A stretch of 64,000 bases of DNA from Pseudocercospora fijiensis CIRAD86 (taxonomy: Eukaryota > Ascomycota > Dothideomycetes > Mycosphaerellales > Mycosphaerellaceae). The stretch is from NCBI RefSeq assembly GCF_000340215.1, contig NW_006921540.1, positions 2,101,662-2,165,661 on the forward strand, written 5' to 3'. Numbering within the stretch: the first letter of the stretch is position 1; every line of letters starts with the position of its first letter. This document shows positions 34,819 to 46,720 of the stretch, one piece after another. Under the pieces are notes generated by a model. The model did not search any database. It worked only from the letters and a program-made list of their open reading frames with translations, and was not told the origin of the DNA. The position numbers and the translations under genes are program-made.

Positions 34819-34983
34819 GCCGCGCCCTCGTAGCCGGTCTTTGTTCTAGTCTCAACCCCTATTACTACTAACTTAGTAGGTCTAATAAGCCGCTTAGTCC
34901 GCGCCGAATTAAATACTTAACTACCTAATTATATAACTATATTAAACCTTACCTTCTAACACAATGTCTAACTCTAACTACGC

Positions 34984-34997
34984 TATCCCTATATATA
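34984..34997. repeat. target site duplication of the LINE, left copy
   Basis: TATCCCTATATATA, repeated exactly at 39939-39952. Confidence 0.88.
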
Positions 34998-35199
34998 GAT
35001 AGATAGATAGATATTTCATTTGCCTATTGTAGTGCCTTTCGGCCTATGCAGGTCTGTTTCTATGTATTGTTTTAGGTAGGAAACTAACTTAGTTGGTAAA
35101 AACCTCTCTCCTATCCTATTTATAAGTATTAATCTTCCTCGTTTCCTTGTTTTCCTTCCTTTAGGGTATACTAGTATTATAGTTGTTACCCTCTAACTA

Positions 35200-38100
35200 C
35201 CTTGCCTACTACCCTGCCCTTCTTTCCCCCTCTTCTTCCCTCCTTCTTATCTACTCCTTAGTTTCCCTTGCTAGTGCGAATTGTTATATAAATCCCTGTT
35301 TAATAATCCACTTTACTATCCTCTTTAGGTCTTCTTTGCTCTAGATTAGCTTATCGTATTCCCTTTCTATTGCTTTTAGTCTCTAATTACTTCTACCTTC
35401 TAACTATTAAGGGTAGACTAGCAGTATATGCTTAGGGTTCTAAGATTGGTAGCTATATTAGTAAGCTCTACTTTCAATTCCTAGGACGTTTCTTCTAAAC
35501 AGGTAAGATCTAAGTCTAATGTGTTTAGATCTAATTTAGATAGCTAGGCTTGCCTCGGCCCTGTTTAGGTCCTTATAGAGCTAGTAGTTGTATTAACCAA
35601 ATTTGATTAGTGCCTTTAGGGTTCCTAGTCTAACTTGTGTTTTATTCTATTCCTACTCCTATAGGTATCTAGTAATTGATTCTGCTAGGCTTTGTTTCTC
35701 TCCCTTTAGCTTATCTTCCTTTAGCCTTATGTTTAGTCCCTAACGCTCTTTCTCTAGTATTTCTCTTATTAAGACTCTATATTGCTCTAGGTCTTTAACT
35801 TTCTAGGGAGTTATTTGTAGTCTGTCTCGCCTCCTAGTCCTAATACACTAGGCTTTTATCTTATCTAGTGCCTTTTGGATAGTCTATTAGGCTAGGTATT
35901 CTATTGTCTTTGCTGTATATTAGTGTCTCAGTCCCTTAAAGTATTGTTTGACTAATAGGATCCTTAATTCCATTTCCACTACCCTTATTAGTATAGTTTT
36001 GTATACTCCTAGGATTTTCTTTAGGCTTTAGGTTTAGGACCTGCTAACTAGTTGCTTAATCCTCTTTAGTGTTTTCTCCTAGGCTATCTATATCTATACT
36101 CTATATAGCATTGCTAGCTTGACAATTGCTTTGTATATAACTTTAGCTTTCTCGAATATAGCCCCCTATATAGAGGCTATAAGCCTATTGATAGATTGTA
36201 TATTAGTATCTGCCCTCTACTTTGCCTTCTTTACTTATAGTCCCTAATTTAGTTTTGGATCTAGCTAGATCCCTAGTATCCTGAGTTCTGCTAATAGTTA
36301 GGTTTCAAAGCCCTAGATAGTAATTGATTGCTTTATATTATAGGTTGATTTAGCCTTACTAAAGTAGATAAGCTAGTACTTTTCTAGGGCGAATTTTGCT
36401 CTATATCTCCTTACCTATTTCTTATACTCCTAGTGCTTCTCTTCTAGGATCTTACAGTTAGTTTCTATTGTCTTAGACTAGGCTAGGATGTTTGTATTAT
36501 CTATAAATCCTAATGCTAATGTGTTTTTTGATTCTAGGAGTAGGAGTAGGTCTACTATAAAGATAAGGAAGAGGATTAGGGAGAGTATTAATCCTTAGGG
36601 GATTCCCTTTTCAGTTAGCATTAGGTCTGATTTGAATTTGCCTAGAATAAGCTGTGTTAATCTTTCCTATAGGAAGGACTGGATGAATTAGACTATCTAG
36701 TTTAGTATAGCTTTCTATTTAAGTATATATAGGAGCCTTTTATAGGAGACATCGTTAAAGGCTCCTAAGATATTAAGGGAGAGGAGGGTTGCTACCTAGT
36801 TTTAACTATAGTGCTAGATATGCTTAATCTGTTCTATAATTAGTTCTATAGCTGTTAGTGTTAACCTCTTCTTTCTTCCTCCTATCTAGCCTTTAGGAAG
36901 GATATTCCTTTCCTCGGTAAAGGTTGTTAGCCTTTTAGCGACAATTTTTTCTAGCACCTTGCCTATTATATTAAGTAAGGCTATTAGTCTGTAGGCCTTG
37001 AGCTGTATATAGTCTTCCTTCTAGGGCTTCCTTAGCACTACTATTAGGGACTTCCTAAATAGTCTTAGGTAGTGTCCTAGTGCTAGGCTTTGTAAAAAGA
37101 TATTAGCTAGTGCTAGGGCTAGCCCCTTCCTATATGCTTTTAGAAGTTTGTTATAGATCTTGTCTTCTCCTAGTGCCTTATTGCCTAGAATTTTCTTTAG
37201 GATCCTTTTAATAGTTTCGGGTTTAACCTAGGTATCTCCTAGTATACCTAGTAGTAGAGTCTCTTATTCTTTCTCCTTTATATCTAATAGGTCTGCTTAT
37301 ACTTTTCTATAGAAGAAGTGTTAGCCTAAGGCTCTTACTTTCCCTTCTATTGTAGTCTGTATTTGTCCTTATTAGTCTATAATGTCCGGGAATTGTAGTA
37401 GTATATCCTTATCCTATTTAGGTCTCCTTACCTATTTAGCTATCCTCTATATCTCCTCTAGTTTCTTTATAATTATTCCTATTGTAGATCTCTATTCTTG
37501 TATCTTGTCCTTCTTAATCTAGATCTTCTTTTCTTAGTAGGCTTTGTTATAGTTGTCCTATACTTCCTAGGTATAGGTTTGTGTCTACTACCTCCTAGCC
37601 TTCCTTGCTGCTTTAACCTTCCTTATATACTTACTAGTCTAGTATAGTTGCTAGTATAGTAAATGTTTCTTTGCTAGGGTATGCTTTCTAGCTACCTGTT
37701 TTAGGATTCCTATTAGTTCTTCTACTGCCTTATTAATGTCCTCTAGCCTTAGTAGATGTTTTATTAAAAGTTCCTCTAGTTTTAGGTCCCTTTCTAGTTC
37801 CTCCCTAATTCTACCCTATTAGGCACCTTTCTAGTTAAGCTTCTCCTCTAGTTCCCTTTCCTAATTAGCTTAGACATTTAGCTTAATCTATACCGGGAAG
37901 TAGTCTAATGATTCTTCTAGTTCCTAGTTAACCCTGTATCTTGTAATCCTGTTCCTAATCTAATATAATGCAAAGTATAGGTCTAGTATACTACTACTTC
38001 CTCTTACCTCCTAGGTAATCAGTCCCTTTAGGGTAACAATTTCTATTCCTTCCCTCTCTAATATATCAATTAGTCTTCCTGCTAGGAAGTAGTAAGCTAG

Positions 38101-38560
38101 GGTAAAGTCTAAGCCCTAGAGGGGGTAGTAGAGGTTGAAATCCCTAAGTAGGATTTAGTAGGTGTTCCCCTAGATAACTCTAGGTAGTCTCTCTAGGGTT
38201 TTTAGTTAGGTACTACTTCTTAAGTCTAGTAGTAGGTTGTATATACAGTAGACTTAGAGTGTACCTTAGGATGTCTCTACTTAAACTAATGTTAGGTCTC
38301 TATCCTCCTATAGTATAGCCTACTAGGTTTCTGTATCTATCTCCTTACTAATGTAGATGTATGTCCTTAGGGCTCCCTAGTTATAGATAATTAGGTAGTA
38401 TCTTAGGTCTTTAACTGTTACTAGTCTCTTTGTATATAGGTTGAGCTAGGGCTCTTAGATTGCAATAATGTAATATTCTTTTGGGTTTAGTACTTAAAGG
38501 AAGCTCCTCTATACCTTGTCTTTGCTTTTGTTGATATTGTACTATACGATGTTTAGTAAT
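35200..38560 (-). pseudogene. LINE ORF2: APE endonuclease and reverse transcriptase, broken
   Basis: The N-terminal endonuclease reads LNIVQYNINKSKDKV, YYIIAIQEPQLNL and, later, RDFNLYYPL, the region of the catalytic GDFN box. Reverse transcriptase lies near 36200-36950. Its active-site box at 36496-36507 codes FIDN within ALGFIDNTNIL, where active relatives have F-DD, so the second catalytic Asp is lost by G to A. TAG stops are frequent. Confidence 0.75.
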
Positions 38561-38619
38561 GTTGCAATATTTATTAGGTTTTATCTATATTATTTCCCTA
38601 TAAGTTTTCCTTTAGTCTT

Positions 38620-39863
38620 CCCTCACTTTAGACTAATATTTAACTAAGCTTTGTCTGCCCTACTTCCTTTCCTATAATATTAAGGTATCTTAGTCTCCCT
38701 AGTAGCTAGTAACTCTCTTATGCTAGTAAGGCCCTAAATATAAACCTATTATCTTATCTAGACCTCTTTTATAGCACTTAGCTAGGTTGCTTCTGTACCT
38801 AGCTGCCCTAGCTTATTATATATCTTTTTGGTGTATTGATTCTAGCTTCCTTTGCCTTCCTAGCTGCCTATATTCTTACTAGGCATTCCTTCGCCTAAGA
38901 GGGGTGTCTTTTAATATAGTATATACATCTTGCTTCTCCCTTATATGCCTTACATTCCTTAACCTAGTAATCCCCTATATAGTAGGAGCAGGTATTAGTT
39001 GTCTTTATGCACTTAGCTGCTAAGTGTCTATAGTATTGATATTTGAAGCACTGCATTATCCTATAGTTGCTTCTATATATCTCTATTTCTAATCTTTCAA
39101 AGTCCTAGAACAACCCCTAGTCTAGTACTATATTAGCTTGCTCTGCACTCCCTATCTAGATAATTAGGGAAGACTGCTTTTTAGTCTCTTCGATTTTCCT
39201 TTTAATCTATACCACTTTTATAATCTTTAGGCCTAGGTATGTAGCTTGGTTTTGTCTCTATAGGCTCTTAATATCCTATTCTTCCTTAAAGCTTCTTATT
39301 ATACTATAGGCTATAATTATAAATTGCTGTTAGGAGACCTTTACTGTTTTCCCTATCTTAGTTGTCTATTCTTTTTGTGTTTCTAGCTTCTTTTTATCCT
39401 GCTCTTGTGCTATAAATAGCTTGATTACCCCTTTACCTTCGTTCCTAGCCCTAATTACCTCTTTAACTGCAATTCTTTCTACAATCTCTTTCCCTATAAG
39501 TCCTTAGATTTCCTTTTGCTCCTATAGGTCCGTAATATAGACTCTAACTACTGTCCTCGGGGGTTTTAGCGCCTCCTAATTAGCTACTACTGCCTAGGTA
39601 CGGTAGTTTAGGCTTGTCTCCTATTGTTTCTTCGTAATCTTTGCTACGACTGTATTAGCTACCTTTGTAATTACGTAGCTTGCCTAGTTGTAGATTGCTT
39701 TTAGTCCTTTAAGGAGTTCTAAGATTATTATCCTATATGCCCTCTTAGGGGTTCTTCTATCTTCTGCCTTTAGCACCTCCTCTGCCTTAGTATATAGTAC
39801 TTTCTATTCGTCCTCCCTTCCTTCTTAACTGTCTTCCCTTCGTCTCTAATTGTTCGCTGCCAT
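38620..39863 (-). pseudogene. LINE ORF1 (RNA-binding protein), broken
   Basis: It starts with ATG at 39861-39863 (MAANN). The frame continues past several TAG codons through KGLKAIYN, EIVERIAVKEVIRARNEGKG and VIKLFIAQEQDKKKLETQKE, which resembles ORF1 proteins of fungal Tad-like elements. Near 38940-39065 lie paired knuckles: CFKYQYYRHLAAKC, in which a Tyr replaces the second Cys, and a second set (CSYYIGDY, then VKEC). The 3' end is not exact. Confidence 0.7.
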
Positions 39864-39938
39864 TTTCTATCAGTTCCTAGGACCCGTATATAGGCAAACG
39901 AAACAGTAGGAGTAACAGCAACGTAAATAGGTCTATTT

Positions 39939-39952
39939 TATCCCTATATATA
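39939..39952. repeat. target site duplication of the LINE, right copy
   Basis: TATCCCTATATATA, identical to 34984-34997. It fixes the 5' end of the LINE at 39938. Confidence 0.88.
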
Positions 39953-41039
39953 ATAAACTATAAAGTAATATATATCTATAAGAATTAAGGGCCTTCGACT
40001 AATTATAATACGAGCGCGTCTTCCCTACTATAATAGGTAGACGTACGAGGTATTGTAGCCCTGCCTCCGCTCTACGTAATGTCGTACCGAGTTCTTTGCG
40101 TCTACTCTTAAAAGACTTAGCAATGTCCGCTTCCGAGGGTTTGTCCGCTTCCGAGGGTTATTATTTACTATCGTAGTTTTACTAGCCTAAATTAGTTAGG
40201 TTTAGCAGCCTTTAAGTGTTAACTAATTATATCTTTTTAAAAAACTTAGTTCTTCTAGTTTCTGTAGGTAAAGGCTATTATAAGTGTAATAGTTAAGGTT
40301 CGCCTCGCTTAAAGGGTTAGAAAGATCGAGGAGTAACCTATTATCCGCAAGATCGACCCCGGCTAGCTTAGCTCTATAGTTTTTGCCCTTAGTTAGTCTA
40401 TTAGTCGCTTAATCTTTTAACTTAGTTAAAGTTTTGACTCGGCCTTAAAGTTTTAATTAAACCTTTAATAGGCTTAATCTTTTAACTTAGCTAGTATAGT
40501 ACCTTAGGCTCGTAGTATAGGTAAGGTTGTGCCTATAGCGTAGCGGCAATAGTAAGTAATGTTAATAATAGCGGCGCTAGCCGTCTTAGCGCTATCTTTA
40601 CCTTCTTCTAACTTCCTTCTTTAACTAACAATAACTCGGCAATACCGTTACTAATATAGCTATATCCGTTCTTTCTTAATAGCAATACACTCCGCAATAC
40701 TGTTACTAATATAGCCGCGCCGGCCGCGCCGTCCTCGCCGATTGCCTAGGCCTCGAGGCCTCGACAGAATAAGGGAACAAGAGGGGGACCTAAATACTAG
40801 GAGAAGGGCCTTATAGGGCGCGTTAGTAGAGAGGTAGTTTCCTAAAAGAGCAGCGGATAGTTAACGCGTTATAGCGCGCTTGTTAATACTCGGTACGCGT
40901 TTACTATAGTAGTATAGTCTTATTGTCCTAGTTCGCCGGCCTCTAATTAGTTAGCTAATAGCACCCTAGGGATAGCATTGTTCCTAGGTCTCTTTTAGTA
41001 ACATTAGCGGCATTATAAGCTCTTAGCCTTCTTCTTGTT

Positions 41040-44000
41040 CTTTACGCTAGTCCAATATTCGTTTAACAACTTAGTTATATCTTTAAAGGAACCTTTAGCT
41101 TCCTATAAGTCCTATTTAGGTAAATAGCCTTGCTATCTTAATAGGTACTCCTTCTTGCCGTTCCTAGTCCGGTGCTATAGGATACGTTCTATAGACTATA
41201 GCTCTTCGCTATTAGCTAGTATGTCCTCGGATTTAGTAGGTGCTTTATCCCCTTTACGTAGGTAGTACGGCTTAAGGAGGGATACGTAGAAGGTGTTATA
41301 GATAGTGTAATAAGGTAGAAGCTATAACTAATAGGCCTAGGTGCCCCTAGGTTCTCGGATACGGAAAGGGCTAATGTACCTTAGTGCGAGTTTAGGCCTT
41401 GTTTTGCTATTAGGCGAGGGGTGTTCGCGGATACGGAGGTTCTTCGTACTAAGCATAACTAGGTCGCCTTGCTTGAAGGTTATTAGAAGGTAGTGTTTGT
41501 TATAGTAGGCCTTCTAATAGGCCTAGGCCTTTGCTAGTTTGTTAGCTATCTTAGCGTGAATTTCTCGTATCTTTTGAACCCTCTTAATAGCCGCTAGTGT
41601 CTTAGGTTAACCCGCTTCCCTTTCCTTACGCTCGGCCTCGAGCGATAGGGGGTCTTATAGTATAGTAGCGTTCTAGCCTATTATAGCGAAATAAGGTAAC
41701 ATTTACCGTAACACCTTAGTAGATAAGTAGACACTGTTATTATACACGAATTCGGCAGGTTATAGGAGATTAACCTAGTTATTAGGGTTCTTATTAATGT
41801 AGCTGCGTAGATACTGCTATAGCGTAGCATTCTACCTTTCGGTCTGACTATCTGTTTATAGATAGAATGCTATAGACAGGCGATGCTTAAGTCTTAGCTA
41901 TAGGCAAATCTTACTCTAATAATAAGATATAAATATCGAGCCTCGGTTAGAGACTATCCCTTTAGGGGTCCCCTAATAGGTATAGAAGATGTTGTTCTAT
42001 AGCGCTTCTGCTATATTAATAGTAGTCTAATCTTTCCGCGCCGGGATATATCGAGCGCCTTTAGTAAATCGATCTACTATAATAAGGATAGTATTATATA
42101 CGTCCTTGCTGCCCCTACGCTTAGTAGGCAGAAGTCCTATAATAAAGTCTATTATAAGCTCTGCAAATGGCTTATAAGGGATTAGTAATAAGGACAACTC
42201 GCTAAAAGGCTAATGCTTTAGTACCTTAATACGTTAATATACGGCATACGTGTCTACGTAGTCCTTTATATCCCGCTTACTATTTAGCTAGTAGTATATA
42301 TGCGATAGTAGCTCGTGCGACCTCTCTATGCTATAGTAACTAGCAAGCTTACTATTATAGTATCGCTTAAGAAGTTCTTATCGGATCGAATGTTTAGCGG
42401 GGATATAGTATCTGCCCTTAAACTTTAAATAACCTTTATTATCGATCGACTAATTGTTACTCTTGCTAGATCGAGTCTTTCGCCTACTTATAAGCTTATC
42501 GATACGTTTAGTAGCAAAGGCGTCCCTCTACTAAGTACGTAATAGCTTATCTATAAACGATTAACTATCCCTATTTGTAAGGTTATTTAATAGTACCCTC
42601 GCTATTAAACGAGGGACGTATTATATGCATCTAATAGCACTAGTAGCCGGATTAACTATAGTAGTGCTATCGCTATTACTATATATTGCGATGTCGACTA
42701 GGGAGTTATTATAACTTCTCCTATCTATGTCCTTAGCCCTTGCCTTAATACGTACTATTAATATAGCAAGAGTATTAATATACTTTAAGCCGTCGCGGAG
42801 TCCGGTAAGCCGCTTATCCTGCGCTTGCTTATTAACAATACAGGCTATAGCGATCTTATACTATAGGGTTAGAAACAAAGAATTAATATATTAGGTTTCG
42901 CTATTATAATTAAGTCGCCTCGATAGGCTATTAGTAGGGTTGCTTACGCCTAGCCGATATAATACATTAAAATCAAACCTAGCGAGGTAGACAGCCTATC
43001 TAGCCTGTCGACCTATAACCCTAGTAACCTTAGTAATGCTACGGAGGTTGTTATAGTCTATATAGACCTATATTATATATTAAGCCCTATCGAGGTAGTG
43101 TCTCTAGTACTTAAAGGCCTCGATAATAGCTAGGAGCTCTTACTCGTAGGTCTTGTAGCGACGTTTAGTATTAATTATCTTTATTAAGAAGAAGGCAATC
43201 GGGTGCTAGTAGGTGTTATTAGCCTACTGTAATATAATAGCTAATATAGCGAACTATAAAGCGTTAGTCTCAATTCGGATCTGCTTGTTTAGTACGAAAT
43301 AGTGTAATAAGGGGACTTTAGTAAAGCGCTCCTTTAAACCGTCAAAAGCGGCTTGTACTCTGTTAGTCTATTTAAACTCTCTAGTTAGGTTAGCCTTGGT
43401 TTTAGTAAGCTTAGTTAGGGGCATTATATGTCGTAAATAGCTCTTAATAAAGCGACGATAGAAATTAGCGAAGCCGAGGAACGACTAAAGTTCCTTAATA
43501 CTAGTAGGTATTAGCTACTTAGTAATAGTCTTAATCCGGTTAGAATTAGCCTTAATACCCTTAGTCGATACGAGGAAGCTAAGGAAGGACACCTCTTTAG
43601 TAGCAAAGGTGTATTTAGAAGGCTTGCAATATAGTCTATAGGTCCTTAGACGATCGAGTACCTTACGTACTATAGCCTAGTACCCTATAATGTTAGGTAA
43701 ATAGGTATAAACTAGGATGTTATCTAGGTAAACTATATAGAGGTAGTCTAATAGGCCCGAAAGGGCCCGATTAATATAGGACTAGAATATTATAGGGGCA
43801 TTAGCTAGACTAAATAGCATAACTAAGTACTCGAAATAGCTATAGCGAGTACGGAAGGCTGTTTTCTATTCGTTACCCTTACGAATACGGATACGATAGT
43901 ACGCATCCTTAATGTCTAGTATAGTATAGTAGTAAGCCCTAGAAAGGCGATCGAGGGTCTTATTAATAAGAGGGAGTAGACAGCGGTCTTTAATAGTAAC

Positions 44001-44900
44001 AGCATTAAGCCTACGATAGTCGATATATAGACGTAGGCTACTATCCTTCTTTAGTACGAATAGGATAGGTGCACTAGTAGGGCTGTTACTATACCGAATA
44101 CGACTATTAGCTAGGTTTTCCTCTAGGTACTTACGTAATATAGCAAGCTCGCGCTTACTAAGGTTGTAGAGTAGTCTAAAAGGAACCTCCTTACCCTCTA
44201 TAATATCAATCTTATAATCCGTCTCTTTAAATATAGGCAATGTCGATACTAGGTAGTGTTTAAACACATTAATATAGGTTTCTCGAATAAGCTCTAGTAT
44301 ACGCTTAAGCTGTTTAGGGTCTATGCTATTAGGGGGCACAGGTTTATCGTTATTACTACCGAGCAGGTCGGTAGTTAGATTAGTTAAGGCGGAGGCTAGT
44401 ATAAGGTTGCTAATAAATAAGACCCTAATATTATTAGGACACTCGCTAATATCGATATGTTTAATGTCCTCTCTCCTAGCGATTCTAAATCGCTATTATT
44501 AACTGCCTAAATCTATAACTATAGCATAGTGCTTAAGAATAGGGTTGCTAATAATAATAGTAGCTCCCCTATATAGGTTGTTTATATCTACTACGTAGGT
44601 AGTAAAGTCTAGTAGGCGTTCATTTCCGAGGTCGTTCTTTAGAGCTATAGGAACATAGTAGGCCCTATAGGTTAAGTGCCGAGCGTTATTAAACTAAGCA
44701 AGGGTTAGTAGGTTAGTCCTCGGCAATTGTCGAAGGTCTAATTACTTAGCTAGGCGATAGCTAATAAGGGCACTAACTAAATTTCCTAGATCTAGCATAA
44801 CCTTAGTTTAATAGCTAGTGCCCTTCGTGTCCTATATAAGGTAGGAGCGTATTATAGCTAGTATAATATCGATAGTCTTACGCCGTACGAGGCTAATAGT
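41040..44900 (-). pseudogene. pol of the LTR element: PR, RT, RNase H, IN, chromodomain; broken
   Basis: Protease-like VMLDLGNLVSALIS lies near 44770-44820. Reverse transcriptase is the only long open stretch (43866-44339): LRLYIDYRRLNAVTIKDRCL and TILDIKDAYYRIRI. Its active-site box at 43719-43730 reads YLDN instead of YLDD. RNase H near 42880-43270 holds RRYKTYEQ-like and ELLAIIEAFKY. Integrase near 41900-42370 shows the zinc region, then PFAELIIDFI and ILIIVDRFTKGARYIPA. A chromodomain with KKEYLLR and QGYLPK lies near 41040-41165. TAG stops and the mutated active site make the enzyme dead. Order and motifs are those of a Ty3/gypsy chromovirus. Confidence 0.85.
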
Positions 44901-44979
44901 TAGTACGGCGCTTACTCTTTTTTCGACTAATTAGAAGGTTAGCCTATAGGGGTAGCGTTAGCTACTAAGAGATGCTTTC

Positions 44980-46480
44980 GGTACTTAGCGGTAGTACGGT
45001 CGACTTAGGCCTAATCCCTAGGTTTGTCGCATTAGCCTAGCAGATAGCTAGTGCTATCGCAATTAAAGCACTTCAATCTAGTTAGGAGGTTACTATAGCT
45101 GCTATTAGTCGAGCGGTTAGCGTTATAAGGATACGAGCCCCTTCTACGGCCCCTATTACGGCCTCCTCTATATAGCCGTCGGCTACGACCTCTTCCGCGG
45201 TCGTTACTGTTCCTATTGTTAGCATTGTTGTCTTAGTAGGAACCTTAGTTTCCTCCGCGGCTACGGTTGCTATAGTTGCTAGTAGGTCGGATCCTTAATT
45301 CTAGTCGTTACTAGAGCTAGATAGCTCGTTTAGCAGTTTCGACTTTAACTATAAATTAAATACGTATAAGATTAGTCTGTTTAAATACACGGCGGCGGTT
45401 TAATTTAAGGACTAATTCCTATCTCAATTTAGGGCGTATTTCGGAGATCTAGATAGAATTAGTTTTCGTCGGAAGGTCGTCTTCGAGGGTCTTTAAATAG
45501 GCCTTAAATAAGCGAGCCGATTAATTAGTCTTTTGTTTAGCTCGAAGGTACTAGTCCTAAGCGTGTTGTTGCCTTAGTATAGGGTTTCTAAGGGTGTCTA
45601 GTATAATAGTTTTATAGGTCTGCTACTAAACAGTAGTCTAGTTATTAAGGGAGTTAAAATAGTTATCCTAGGTGCGTTTTAGGTCGCCGTTAATGTACTG
45701 CATAGCATAGACGACTAGTAAATAGTTATTTAGTAGAGCCCTTAGTGCGTTTCGTTAGTTAAGCTTATAGTTACAAATGTAGTCGTTATATTGCTTTCGA
45801 CTAGAGCTATTAAATATAGTACAGTCCTTAAGTTTAGCATCCTTCTTCTAGACTAGGACTAGTAGTAAGGAAGGCCCTACTATCGGCTTAGTATTAGTTG
45901 TTAGGGCCTCCTAAAGGCGGCGAATTTCGAGGAGGTTATCCTTTAGCTATTATTCTTAACGTAGGGCAGTAAGCCTGTTTTAGGTAGCTTCTTAGAGTCT
46001 CCCTACTAGTTAGGGGCTAAAGGCTAGCTAGCTATATCGTCGATTAACAATGTTGTTAAGAATGTCGTTAATAGGCAATTCTAGATTATTACCTAGAATT
46101 ATAGGTTCTTCTTTAATAGGCTCTCCGGTAGGCTCTTTAGTAGGAGGCACTTTAGCAGGCACTTTAGTAGGTGCTATACTACTAGTGTTGTTATTGCTAG
46201 CGCTGCTAGCGGCAGTACGGTTGTTATTTCGTAATAAACTAGCTATTATAAGGGGCGATACTAATAATATATTGTTAGCCCCTAAGATGCGGATATAGCG
46301 GAATTAGTAGATATCGGCTTAGTATACTTAACTTAGTATAATAGGCCGTATAGAAGGCCTTGCTTAATAATTAGTACAATTGTTTCGATAGAATAGTACG
46401 TATAGGCCCCGTTCTTCGGGCGTAATATAGTTAAATCGATAGTTTTCGTAGCTATACTGCTAAAAGCTTGAAATAAGGAC
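44980..46480 (-). pseudogene. gag of the LTR element, broken
   Basis: The region sits between the 5' LTR and protease. Near 45025-45071 it codes for a CCHC zinc knuckle, CFNCDSTSY and so on, in which the His position is Tyr (CAT to TAT). Many stops interrupt the frame, so exact ends are unknown. Confidence 0.55.
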
Positions 46481-46507
46481 TATCTAGCTACTGCCCTTAA
46501 AAGGTAG

Positions 46508-46518
46508 ATCGAATACTA
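46508..46518 (-). promoter_or_regulatory. primer binding site, self-priming type
   Basis: Eleven bases abutting the 5' LTR (plus strand ATCGAATACTA). They are the exact reverse complement of TAGTATTCGAT inside the LTR (46568-46578, also 34653-34663). Tf1/sushi-type elements prime reverse transcription with the first 11 bases of their own RNA folded back onto such a site. By analogy the transcript would start at 46578. No tRNA 3'-end complement is needed. Confidence 0.65.
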
Positions 46519-46715
46519 TATAAGAAGGGTTATATTAGTAGGTAGATAGGGTAGTAGTAAATCAGTTTAGTATTCGATAGAGATCTAGGAGGAGAGGGAG
46601 GAAGGTAGGAGAGTTAGCCTAATACTAAGCGCTAAGCCCTGCCTAAGGTATTAAGACTCTAGCTTTACTCGGCCTAGTTATATACTAATTACGTGTAGCC
46701 TCTTTAGCCCTAACA
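46519..46715 (-). repeat. 5' LTR (right copy)
   Basis: Begins TATAAGAAGG (TG changed to TA) and ends CCCTAACA. It has the same 197-bp length as the left copy. Confidence 0.93.
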
Positions 46716-46720
46716 AAAAG
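46716..46720. repeat. target site duplication of the LTR element, right copy
   Basis: AAAAG directly after the LTR, identical to 34599-34603. Confidence 0.85.

Larger units (their letters stand above)
34998..39938 (-). mobile_element. Tad1-like non-LTR retrotransposon (LINE), full length, RIP-inactivated
   Basis: This 4.94-kb element lies between 14-bp target duplications, inside the 3' part of the LTR element. On the minus strand it has a 5' leader, ORF1 with zinc knuckles, and ORF2 with an APE endonuclease followed by reverse transcriptase. It ends in an (ATCT)n-like 3' tail (GATA repeats at 34998-35013 on plus). The two-ORF layout with an APE endonuclease fits the Tad1/I group common in filamentous fungi. 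CpA is nearly absent on the plus strand while TpG remains, so mutation was strand-biased. Confidence 0.88.
34604..46715 (-). mobile_element. Ty3/gypsy LTR retrotransposon, chromovirus type, RIP-inactivated
   Basis: Two 197-bp LTRs (34604-34800 and 46519-46715) flank the element and a 5-bp AAAAG duplication flanks the LTRs. Genes read on the minus strand in the order gag, protease, reverse transcriptase, RNase H, integrase, chromodomain, so the right LTR is the 5' one. Without the inserted LINE it is about 7.16 kb, a normal length. It lies inside the MULE coding region and is itself split at 34984-39952. Chromodomain-bearing gypsy elements usually target chromatin with matching histone marks. 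Confidence 0.92.

Noticed and set aside
46050..46298. 82-codon hydrophobic plus-strand frame
   Set aside because: It lies opposite gag of the LTR element and results from its repeated Ala/Pro/Glu codons read backwards.
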